Source: Tigriopus japonicus
Taxonomy: Eukaryota > Arthropoda > Copepoda > Harpacticoida > Harpacticidae
NCBI GenBank assembly: GCA_010645155.1
Contig: JAAGOF010000288.1
Span: 288,386 to 352,385, forward strand
Length of the DNA stretch: 64,000 bases
Direction: 5' to 3'
A program made the position numbers and the translations under genes. The notes under the pieces were generated by a model. The model had not been told where the DNA came from. It did not search any database and worked only from the letters and a program-made list of their open reading frames with translations. Shown here one piece after another: positions 1 through 11,500 of the stretch. The number at the start of each line of letters is the position of its first letter. The stretch's first letter is position 1.

Positions 1-44
1 AAAAAGTACTTTAAGTATCAATAATAATGCATTTATTTACTCAC

Positions 45-3000
45 CATAGAAGGGCCGTTTTCTCCTTCGACCCAAATTGGAGGATGATATTCCCGAAGAA
101 GGTCCTTCCGCAAGTCCACAGACCCAAAAAGAACCTGACCTTCGCTACACAATTTGCGCACGTGTCTGGCCACTTTTTGCCACTTTTGTTTCGATTTCCA
201 ACTCAAGCGATAAAATTTGGACTGAATGTGTTGGCGGAGATCCTCTGCAATGAGGTTTTAGAAACACTGTGTAAGGCTGAGTTTGAGCTTCAACGTGGTT
301 GAACACATGTAGAGGATTAAAATCTATTTTATTGTGGATTACTGAGAGCCCCAACTCGATTTTAGACTGGTTGTTGTCTAACATTGTTATCGGTGATTTA
401 CAAACTAGCGGTCTTAGCAAACATTTTTATTCATTATTTATAGACAAGAGTCTAACTTGTCAATTGTATTCCGAGGAGACAATTTTAATCAATATATGAG
501 GATTATTCCTCACAAAAAGTGGGAATCGATCCCAAGAAAACAAACATCAAACATCGAGTAAGTTTCGTATATCTAGGATTGCTTTAAGACGGCAATTTAT
601 TTCATTGTCTTGTTATTTAGAACAAGTTTTCGTCTATATTTCTCGATAAAAAAGGGGCAAAATTTATCGTTTTCAGGGAAATTAAGTTTCCTGCATTTTA
701 GCAACATTTCTACGCTCAGTATCCTTAATGCAATTTGACTTTAAAATCTACGGAATGAGAAACAATATTTTTACAAACCTAATGATTTGAAAAAACAAAT
801 CTTTCACAGTTAAAAACCGTATCAATTCTTGAATGAAAACTTTCATAAAAACGTATTTTCAGTAGCGCATTATCTTGGTATTAAACAACAAGAACGAGCA
901 AGAGTGTGATTTTTTTACCATTTCAGAACAACTCAAAATCTCTTCTGTTCGTCCCTTTGTCAAATGATAAAAAAACAGTGAATAATACAGGATGCAGCAC
1001 TCAAAACCGGAAAACAAAGTATTCGCAAGGAAAAAGAAACTAAAACATATTTATCTTTAAATACGTACATATTGAAACAAAAATATGTTTCTTGCACCTT
1101 CTGACTCCTGGAAATGACGGAGGTTTTTCCTTCAAAAAATACCTCAGTTTTGTGTGTTTTGGTCTTGACTCTCTTTTCCCTGGAAAACTTTGCTTTTAAG
1201 AAAGTACGAAATATTTTTGAAAAAAAAAAAAGAAGTTAAAAACTTTAAAATCTTCATTGACAAGGTCTTGTTTGAAAACCTCGATACTTCGGAAACATTT
1301 TTTGATAATCTTAATTTGGTCAAGAAGCACTGGAATCATGGAGTGGGAGGCTTGCAATGAGAATTATGATTTCCAGTAAGAACAATTCAATTACGTTCTT
1401 CTGCAAATGAGACCTTGCAGATGTTGACAAGAATACGTATTTCAATTTTCAGCTCAATCGAACGTCGGAGACAAAAGTTATGCTCACTCAAAGTTCAAAT
1501 CCAGTGCAAATCCTACCGAGAATGAATGAACTAGCCCTTTCGTGGTAATCGTTTTCTCATAAAAGGGCGAGTTCGTTCATTCTATGCTCTCTTCAGTACA
1601 TAAGTTTGAGAAGGCATAACTTTTCACTACGGCATTCGATTGGGCTGAAATTTGAAATACGTGTTCTTCTTAATGCAAGCCAGGTCTCATTTGCAGAAGA
1701 ACGCAAATGATTTGTTTCTGCTGGAAATCATAATTCGTACTGCTAGCCTCCCACTCCATGATTTCCGTGCTTCTTGCTTTGGTCAAGTGTAATGTGACGC
1801 ACCCTGTAGTTTAGTCACTTACCTTGGTCAGCATAAGGCACTCCCGCTTGTTCAATCTTCCGAATGAGTGTGTTATACCACAAGGTGAGTGCCAAAGCAT
1901 AATCACTGGATTCTTGACCACTTCGTCCATGACTGGATTCCCCTCGACAACCCGGTTTGTGACTCTTGAACTCTTCTAACACGTGAAACACGGACTGACA
2001 TTTCCCGCAAAGTAACACGTCCAGTCGCTCGAAATATTCGACCATCTCTTGAGTGGGAACATAACTGTCCACGAGACTTTGAACATCCGGAACAACGGCT
2101 TCATGGACCTCACGACTTAAGCGATTCAAATGGAGATTCAGGTGGTCTTCTTGGACCACTTCCGGATTGAGCACGGGCAATCGACCCGGACGCATCAAAT
2201 GATCTGTTGTTCATGGAATGCAATTGATAGGAAAAAATATTTTGGTACTTGATTTTAAATTGCTATGACTATTGAAGCTTTTTTTAAAGTGAAAAATTGG
2301 CCTGAATCTTTCATTTTGAAAATAGCGTCCAAAGATAGTTATCCATTTTAAGTTTAATTACGTTCCTTATGTTTGATGGTCGGTTTAGTAATTTGTTTAC
2401 ATCGTTTAAATTTGATGAATCTATAGTCGCAGCAAGTCCGCAGAGTCTAAGAAAACCAAAAGATCCTTGTTATTATATCTTAATTTGAACATCGAGTTGG
2501 TTCAGCCAATGTTGACACTTCCACAAGTTGGAAAACTGTTTATTACTGGTCTCTCCATTAATTAATTCCTCTTAACGACAAAAAAAGTTAAGATTTGTCT
2601 CTCTAGGTGTTTTCCCAAACATCGGCAACCCTATAAAGCGCTAAAAAGCCTACTAATTTGAAAACCTAAATCTCATAAGAAAACATGAGGAAGCAAAAAC
2701 TCTGTTGATTATATTACATTTTAAATATTTATTCATTTATTAATTATAGTATAACTAACTTATCAAATATATAATAATTGATTAGCAAAATATAAAATAA
2801 TAACTATTATTATTATTATAACCATAATTTATACTTTTATCTCTTTCAATATTCTATACATCGGCTAGTTCATAGTTAATTCGATCAAAAAGTGCTCTCA
2901 CCTTCATAATAAAGTTCGTGAGAAACGTGAGACACGGAAGAAGGGGCGTACAACGAAGATCCGCCCCCACCGACACGCCCACTCAAACCCGCCCGCCCCA

Positions 3001-3157
3001 ATCCTCCGCGAGGCGGAAGATTGGGCAAGATCAATGGTCGCACCTCGGAACCATAGCCCGCCTCTGGCTCCCAAGGGTGTCGAATGGGCGGGACGGCCGG
3101 AAGAGGGCGGGACCAATTCGGATCGGGACCGGCAAAAACGGAATCGCTCAAATCCAT
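45..3157 (-). CDS. Uncharacterised C2HC zinc-finger protein, 5' three coding exons (partial)
   Basis: Three exons join in phase: 2902-3157 (start ATG at 3157, 85 codons plus 1 nt), 1823-2203 and 45-244, giving 279 residues before the window ends. All use GT-AG sites (donors GTGAG, GTAAG, GTGAG). Residues 1-85 are Gly/Pro-rich and probably disordered. Residues 87-146 form an acidic, helical-looking block. C151, C154, H167 and C171 make a single C-x2-C-x12-H-x3-C zinc finger. Exon 3 is basic and Trp-rich (residues 213-279), with a segment reading KWQKVARHVRKLCSEGQ. I do not recognise the family. The finger plus basic region suggests a nuclear or nucleic-acid-binding role, but that is inference. 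The start is the first in-frame ATG after an upstream stop. The gene lies head to head with TTC5. The 244-1823 intron carries a palindromic MITE. The coding model is well supported by phase and splice sites; the function is not. Confidence 0.7.
1321..1776. mobile_element. Palindromic MITE, family P (CAAGAAGC ends), copy 1
   Basis: The left arm begins CAAGAAGCACTGGAATCATG and the right arm ends with its imperfect reverse complement (CATGATTTCCGTGCTTCTTG). The two arms pair over most of the 456 bp, meeting at a central inverted repeat around GAATGAATGAACTAGCCC. Flanks share TTTGGT, a probable target duplication with one extra base on the right. A second full copy in inverted orientation is at 20295-20787. 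It lies in an intron of the zinc-finger gene. No ORF. Confidence 0.85.
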
Positions 3158-5574
3158 GATGAAGCAATCAATCAATTAATTAATCAATCAATGCATGGCT
3201 AAGACATGATTCAAAGAGGAGATGGAACCGACACACACTGGGAAGACACGCCCATGAATCCTTTTTTCCGTTTGTATTGGAGGGTGTTGTCTGGAGAAGA
3301 CGAAGAAGGCCCAAGGGACATCAATGTTGACAAACTCAGCTGCTGTCGTTAAAACACGCGAGATATTGACAGAATGACAGCTGAATTTCATATAAGAATT
3401 TTGCTAGGTAATCACTCTGGTTTGGTTTCATCCCGTTCCAACGATCGCGGGGACTGGATTTTCCATTTTCCCGGATTTGTGGGATTTTTTGTTGCCTCGC
3501 ATCAGGTATAAATAAATTTTTTTATTCTTGTCTAATGATTGAAAACGAACATTTTGATGAAGTGAAATTATCAAAGCCACGCATTTGTTTGATTTCTGCC
3601 ACTTTAACTTTTTGAAAGCTTTTATATATAATATATTTAAAAATCTCGTTTACATTTGAACACCCCTCCTGTGATCCTGTAAAAATTCAATTTTTGAAAA
3701 AGTATTGGAAATCCCGTTTATCCCACCCCAGAATCTCTTTAATCCTAGGATCTTGGGATTGCGTGGATAACTCCCAGACCAACCCTGTCGGGAATCCTTG
3801 CATCTGAATTGGCACTAAACTCAGTGTTTCTCCAGTTTGATGAAAATTCATTTTTTAATATAGCATCCATAAAACTAGTTTAGGCGTTAACCAGGAAAGT
3901 ACTTTGGAGCCGTTATGAAAGGTGTCTTGACTGGGTGAATAAAATTCTCCTCACTCCATGCAAAGAGTCAGTCAATAAGCATAATCTATAAAATAGCCCT
4001 ACCCACCAAAGATAGCGATAAATGGAAGCAAAAAATGGAAAGTAACGCGTTCCTATTCTACACAGCACCCAAACATTTCAGTTGCACCTTGCCTCTTCAC
4101 GTTACTCGTTTGAAAATAAAAACAAGGCTTGGGGGGTTATTGTTTGCCACACTCGCTTCCTTAAACTAAATTCACGCATTTTTAATCGAACTGACAATTA
4201 ACTTGACCAAACTGTCTAGAAAAGTCAACAAACCTCAAAATAGAATGGAAAAATGGAACACTAGTTTTTTGTAGAATGTTTTAGATCGACAATAATACCG
4301 TTGAACTGGCACATCTGAGCTAACTTAAAACCAGGTAAAGAATATCAATCCCACAATCTTTTTATTGCATTTTCAATAAAACATATTCCTGTGGTGTTTA
4401 ACAGCCTTATGATCATCGGCTCGCGCAAAGGGCTGCCAAATTTGACAGTCCATTGGTGAGGGTGAAAACCACCAGATTCTCTTTTCACTCCTTGCATTAT
4501 TTTACCTTCTTCGACCAAACACAACTCAAAGAATAAAATAATTAGATGCAAATTGCTTCATATGTCAATCAACATATGGTATTATTTTCCCCATGGAGCA
4601 ACCCTGACATCGGAAAATTAAAGAACCATTCTTCCATTGAACTACATCAAATGTAGGTAGGAAGTGGCTCGATATGAAGGTTCCTGATGAGATAAAGCCA
4701 AAATAGAATTCTAAAATTGAGTCAGTGGTTGGTTTGAATTCCTTGCTTAAGTTTCTTTTGTTCAACAAGTTTGATTTTCATTGATTGGTGAAATATTGCT
4801 TTTGAAGTTAAAGCAGTTGCTATTATTGTTTGCTTATCTATGACCACTGCCAACTAGCCAATAAAGTAAGGACCATTGGCCTGTAAATTTCTGCCGAGCG
4901 CCAGCTTTTTTAAACTCCAAACAGAGCGCCAATTTTAAGTAGAGATTTACGATTAATGACAAATACCAATAATTTAGCAAGGGGGTTAGCTAATATTAAA
5001 ATGGTCGTAAATGTAATGTTCTTGATCACATAGAGGCCAGCGTTGCAGAGTCTTGAACTCGTTAAGTAAGCTAAACTTTAGTTTGTCTAGTTTTACAAGC
5101 CCAGATGTATTCTTTGTTGTTCTTATAACGTCATAAATTTAAGGGTAGCTACAGAACCATTCTTAAGCTTTCAAGTTTTAAACATAATGATTTTTATTGG
5201 CAAAACGCCTTTTTCAATACTTCTGGGGACGGAATTGATTATAGAATAAATCTCCGGAAGATAATGAAACTATTTATTCTCAACCATATAAACAAATGTG
5301 GATTGAATTTTGTATTCAATAAGCAATCTGTGTCTAAAATAATCTTTCATTTAATTTCATTTGCATTTTCTCATAGATTTTATGCGGTAATGCGCTTCTT
5401 CTTTATTCCACAAATAATGTCCGACTTTCAGTCATTAAAAATATTGGTCACCCTGAACGACATACCTCTGACCAAAATAAGAACAGAAAACAACCTGACA
5501 AAAGATGCAATTGTTCTAATAATTATTGTAAATGAGTGAGGCAGATTGTTCAACTGGCCAACAACAATAAAAAC
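3158..5574. other. Intergenic region between divergent genes
   Basis: This stretch separates the start codons of the minus-strand zinc-finger gene and plus-strand TTC5, so it should hold both promoters. I see no clear TATA box or initiator pair. It contains short AATCA/ATTA runs at 3165-3192 and a decayed hAT-like element at about 3415-3787. Nothing else recognisable. Confidence 0.5.
3415..3787. mobile_element. Decayed hAT-like element, CAGGGTTGGT family
   Basis: The right end reads CCCAGACCAACCCTG. The left end (TGGTTTGGTTTCATCCCGTT) is a degraded reverse complement. Internal blocks such as GGGATTTTT and CCCGTTTATCCCA match the better preserved copy at 53381-53651. No target duplication is visible and the left boundary is approximate. 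Confidence 0.55.
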
Positions 5575-8500
5575 ATGAGCTCAAATGCAACATTAGATGA
5601 GCCCATTTCCAATCCTGGACTAAGAGCCATGGAGGTAATTCAGCATCATTTCAATAAATCACAATTTTGGAAAGTCGCTCAATATATCTATTTATAAAAG
5701 ATATTGGTTGGTTCAAATTATGAGCTTGCACAAAGACCCGTACCTTACTTTTTGAATCCCCAAAGCTCTGCAAACGAACACATTTTGATTGATTTAAACG
5801 GTTAATGATTACAATTATAATGAGAGGGCAAGACGTTCTGTGAACATGAAAATATTTTTTTTTGTTATTTATTGCAGGAAAAATTACTTCATGTTATTTG
5901 GTTGAAAAACACAAATTTTCAACGCTTTTGACAATATTTTTTTCCGAATGGTTGATAATGTGACGAAAACTTTCCGCTTTAGACTGTTGTTGATAAACTT
6001 GGATTTGTTGTTTTTTACCATAATATAAAATATAGGGTCATTAATTTTTTTGCAATTTTAAGGATAACTTGATTGCGTTGAGTTTTTTTAAAATACTCAA
6101 CTTTTAAAATGTCCTGCCATTCAATTCTAGAGGTCAGTCTTGTTGCAGTTCTACTAATAACCTAAATTTTAAAGAAATTAATAACATTTTAAAAACTATG
6201 CTATTCTCTTCAAGGATTTTATGGCTGACTGCCCTGCTTTTTACAAAAAAACAAACAATGAAACAATGTTTAAGATGACAATCAATCGAGTTTTTGCTAA
6301 GGTCCAATGCTCTTCTTTCATATTTAGGTTGATTTTTGTTTTTGTTGCCGAAAAAAGTTATTCATTATTTTGGGAAAATCATAGTTAGGCATTTACTGAA
6401 GCCAGTCAAGCCGGAATAATGACAATTTGAAGCAGATAAATTAATCCTCCTCTGTCCTCTTTGTGTAAATATAAATATAAATTCAAAAAAATAAAGCTAT
6501 AAACTGATTTGTTCTCCCAGGGTAGTATATTTTGCGAAGAACTGAACATGAATTTTAACTGACTTAATTTGACTAGATCATCTAGCTGCAAGAGTATAAA
6601 ATTTTTTGAATATTGGTCTAGTATCAGCTCGGACTTTGGCACTCTGGATCCACCTCAGTTTTTTTTTTTTTTGTTGAAGAGTGGCCTCCGAAATACTCTA
6701 ATCCTGATTGTAGTTGGCTCCCAATCAAAGCATTGCATATCATTATTCTTTGTTTAGGGGGAATAGTTTTGTTTTGCCAGAAAAAGTGTGAAGTGTTTAA
6801 GGATAGTAGCACCTACCAACCGCACATGCTCTTTAAAATTTTAATTTTCATTCGATGTCGATCCTAAAAACTTTACTACTTACCTTTGTCTGGTACATCC
6901 CATATATAGTATTTTCCATTGATTTAGACACTAAAACCATTCAATTTTTCCGTGGACTAAACAAGATCAACTTTGTTTCATTTGAATTTAAAGAGAGTCT
7001 TTTAGCTTCAAAGAAAATCGACAGTTGGTCCAACATTTGACCAATCTTGTGTTCCATTTCGAATGGATCTTTGCCAAAGTTTGTTAAGTTGTGTCGTCAG
7101 ATCGTCATCTGATAGTTGTTTCAAATTCAATAATTAATAAATAGGCTAGCAATTATTCATAAAAAAATTAACATGTTTAAAATTCTTTTTTTTTTAGATT
7201 TTGGTGGAGGATTTGTACTCATTTCGTGATCTGTTCTTTGAGTCTCATCCATTGTCTGAGGCCCAAAATAAGCCCAAACTAGTACAAAACCAACTGGATC
7301 AGACCTTAAATCAGTTGAACCGCATTCAAGGTAAGAATTGAACCTGTAGAGCAACTCAATGTAAGCTTACAAATCCACCAATAGATGGTGCGAAAGAGGC
7401 AGACAAGCACTATTCTCTAAAGAACCTTACGGGAGAGAAGGGTCAACTTGACCCCAGTGCTCCGCACCAACAGCTCACATGAGAAGCTTCAAAAAAGCCA
7501 ACAAACCAAGAAATCCGGCCTATTGGAGCTTTTGACCGAAAAACTGGCTGCAGAAGGGCTTCTTGACTTTTTTTATTTTGCATTTTAATTTGCACTTCAC
7601 GGTTTGATGGTGCCGACAACATCAAACACAACACGTAAAGCTAAATAAACAAGGTGATGCTCCTTTCCCAAAAGCTTTTTTACTAGTTTCTAATCTCCCA
7701 AGACTCTTTCGCCTACTTGCTTTGCATTTTGGTGCCATCTATTGGCAAGTTTTTGTAAGCTTGGTTGAAAATTCTCTGCGGCCGCAGAAAAAAATTGTTT
7801 ATTTATTATTTATTTTTCCAGTGGAATATGAGGCTGAATTCAGTGGTGATCCCAAACTCAAGGCCCAAGCCTTGTTTTATCATGGCCGTGCCTTGAATAT
7901 TGCCCGTGATCACAACAGTGAAGCCGAGAAACTTTTGTCTCGTTCGGTCAAACTTGATCCTAAATTGGTGAAAGCGTGGAACGAATTGGGCGAATGTCAT
8001 TGGAAACGTGGTGATACGGAAACGGCCCGAACTTGCTTTGAAGGTGCATTGAATCATGTGAGTATCATTCCAAAATGAAAACATTAAGAAAACGTCGTTT
8101 TTCTTTGTTTTGGTCAGCACATTTTAAGTACCTTTCGCTTAAGTACGCTTTCACAAGTAGGACATGTGATTGTCTGTCAGAACCAAGGTCATAGAAATAA
8201 AGGTATCCGCATTAGTGATGAAAAGCGGGCAAATTTCTTGAAATTTCTGAAACATCTGTTTTTTGAATGAAGGACTTCAACCCAAGCTTTAAAAATTCGC
8301 CAATAGATGGTGTTAACACAGCAGTGCTTCCATTTTGTTCACATAAATTGTAACAGTGGCACTGTTAGGCAGGAAACGTTACTCTTCTCAATGCTTTCAT
8401 AGCTGAAGCTCTTTCTTGGGCCAAGACATCTGGACACCCGTTTAGGTGGGTGGAAGACCAATCTCGCTCACCCACCCCAAACAACTACTTCCACACGCTG

Positions 8501-11500
8501 CTTTGAGGTAAGCGTCTGGTTAATAGTGATGTGTTTAGAACTGGGAGTGCTGCCATTTTTGACTCTGAAGTTTATCGTTGTTAAAAAGGGCAGGTTTTAT
8601 AGTATTAGTGTATTGAAAAAGAATAAAATTAAATAGAACTTTTTGAAAAGACCTAAGCAGGGACTAATTTGGCAACACTTGAACTAGTTCTTTTTTTTAT
8701 ACACCTGCAAAGGAAGGTAGTAATGGCCAAAATCCGGCAGAGGGAGTTTCACTTTATTGGTGACCCAAGGGGCTCAGCCTGAGTGGCGTCAATTGAAATG
8801 AAATAAGTGATGTCGGATCTTGGCCGTTACACACTTCATTTGTGGATGCATATAGTATTTTGTTGACCAACTTATCCTTTTTGGGAATTCCGTTACAATT
8901 TTTCAACCTTGAAAATCAGTTCAACCATGGACATTCATACTATCCAACTAGCATGCTTTGCCTACTCAATATTGGTTTAAGGAGCTAAATCTGTTCACCT
9001 TAAGTACATCAGTTGGTGTGTAGGCTATTCAGTGCCTTAGTATAAAAGCCTACCAAAACGACTTTGTTGGATCATTCCCCATCAATGAGATGGGGGCTTC
9101 AGACGTACAAGTACGTGTGCATTTGAGATGTGTTTGTAAAGACATGATTCATTCATTCATAGGGCAATAAAGCGAGCTGTAGGGCAAAAAAGTGAGATGT
9201 TGGGAAAAAGTGAGATGTTGGGAAAAAAGTGAGATGTTGGGAAAAAGTGAGATGTTGGGAAAAAGTGAGATGTAGAGAAATAAAGTAAGTTGAAGGGCAA
9301 TAAAGTAAGTTGTAGGGCAATAAAGTTAGCTGTTCGGTAATAAAGTTAGTTGTAGGGGCAATAAAGTAAGTTGAAGGGAAATAATATTTTGAACCTGACC
9401 TCTTCAGACCTGGAGGAAATGTCATAAAAGGAGAAGGTGGTCAATAAATAGTACTAATGAAGCATAAGCAAAAATGAGGCAAAGATTAGATTTTTTAAAT
9501 AATGTTTATTGCGAGATTTGTCTCATTGGATATTTTTACAATTATTGTAATAATGTCGTGGCTATTCGAGGTGGAATATCCACTATACAGAGGGGGTCGT
9601 GCCGGGTGGGGGGAGACCTGGGATCGAACCCATGAACCCGAGCATGGGCTCAGTCGCGCGTTAATCAACTGCGCTACACCATCTCCCCTTTTTATTTTTA
9701 GATTTAGTTTTTGATCTGTTCATAAAAGTACTCAAGGCATCTGTATTTGTTAAGCTCACATGACTTTTTCTTTGTCTCTGCTTCTGCACCTTCTTTAGTC
9801 ATCCATATTAAGCTTAGATTAAAATCCCTAATAAACAAGAGTATGACAAAAGTATTGCAATTACATAACCAGAGCTTAGACATTGATATTTTTGGTCAGA
9901 TAGTGCAGCTTTTCGATTTTTTCCCAACCTTAGTGTTTTTCTACCTTCATCATTGAAATTCAGTGTCACATATTGCAAATCTATTATTACTAGGGACGGG
10001 CAGAAAGTGCAAATAATCTTACCCTTTTAGTTACCAAAAGTTGCAAAAAAATGTGCACAAAAGTGCAAAACAAAGTGCAGAAAAATGTTGAAAGTGCAAA
10101 TAAATGTAAAAAAAAGAGCAAATAAATGTCGAAAAAAGACCAAATAAGTGTCAAAAAAGAGCAAACAAATGTCAAAGAAGTGCAAATAAATGTCAAAAAA
10201 GAGCAAGTAACTTGCATTTGGACTTAAAACGTCATTCATGGAGTACCCACGGCTCCTAATTGAGCAGAAGTCATTTACAAGTTCTAAAGACATTTGAGAC
10301 TAGTTTGAGGTGAAGAGACAATGCCGCACAAGTAATAGAGTTCTATTAATTAGGTCACTAGCAAAAAGGATATAAAGTCCCTTAAAATATACCAGAAAAC
10401 AACCTTCTGAATTTTTCATTCCTAAGGTGGTCTCGTGGATGTATGTACCTAAAATATTGTCGAAATATATTTAACAATTGTTTTATATGGCTTTACATCA
10501 CTCATCAACTGTTCTCAAATACTTTTGGAACTTAAAAGTCATATCTCCAAGTCAATTAAACAATGTGTACTGCTACATTGATGTATCCTTAGCTTGATGA
10601 TTTGAAGTTAATAACGGCCTTTTTTAGAAATAGCGATCTTTGTAGGCAACAAACATAATTCCGCAATCTATATTGTTTGTAGATCCTTCCATTACCATAA
10701 CATGAGTTTCTTTAGGTTTGCTTTTTGTTGGTTGCATGCAATGAGATTCTTTTGTCTAATCTTTAGTTTAGTAAACAGGATGTTAGTTATAGTTAAAGCC
10801 AAGATGGAAAATAAAGTGTGAGGTTTGCGTCTGAAATGCACATATTTCTTCAAGGTGCTAAGAATGGTTGGTTTGAAATGCAAGCTTTTTCGACTAGTTC
10901 AAAATTTGATCTTGAAACTAAAAATCCTTTCAAAAGCCACTACATTTTCTTAACAATTTGTCAATTTTGTCCAAAAACGTAAATAACAAGTGCAAATAAA
11001 GGTGAAAAGTGCAAAAGTGCAGAAAAATGGGTTTATGTTACCAAAAATCTTTTTACACTATTTGCCCGTCCCTAATTATTACTATCATTATTTTTTTGGT
11101 CGGTTGCGGATTTTCTACTACCGCTGCAAGGAATGTGATTCCCTGCAAAAATAAATCATAAATGAAACAATTTAAACAATAGCTTTTTATACGAAATTTG
11201 GTCTACCAACGAATTACTGTTGGCAGTTCTATGCGACCCTTGAATAGTGGGTTTATCAGGAATAGTATTAAAAAGTGTATCTAACCCTGCTTTAAAGGTT
11301 GTTTCCTACATATTCCCGACAAAAACTAATGGGCAAAAGATTGAACAATGAATTACCTTTAGCCTTTTACCTTACTTTTTTATTACCTTCATCATTGAAA
11401 TTCAGTTAAAATTTGTTAAAATTTAATTATTCACATAGGGCAAATCTTTTGCTATTTTTGGGTATTTATCAATTCAGAGCAAAATTGAGTTTTTAAGCAA

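Noticed and set aside
2918..3202. Plus-strand open frame of 94 codons
   Set aside because: It is the antisense shadow of the GC-rich first exon of the zinc-finger gene, which has correct splice sites and phase.
9153..9425. Minus-strand 90-codon frame with repeated HFFPTS units
   Set aside because: It is the translation of a DNA minisatellite; no conserved domain or start context.
9610..9688. Possible tRNA gene on the minus strand
   Set aside because: The tRNA-like head is followed by a repeated body shared with 22990-23194, so it is a SINE.
9160..10210. CRISPR-like array
   Set aside because: The units are contiguous or degenerate minisatellites without unique spacers, in a eukaryotic gene intron.
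10027..10293. Minus-strand Phe/Leu-rich frames suggestive of a membrane protein
   Set aside because: They translate the tandem AAATGTCAAA-type units inside a hAT-like element.
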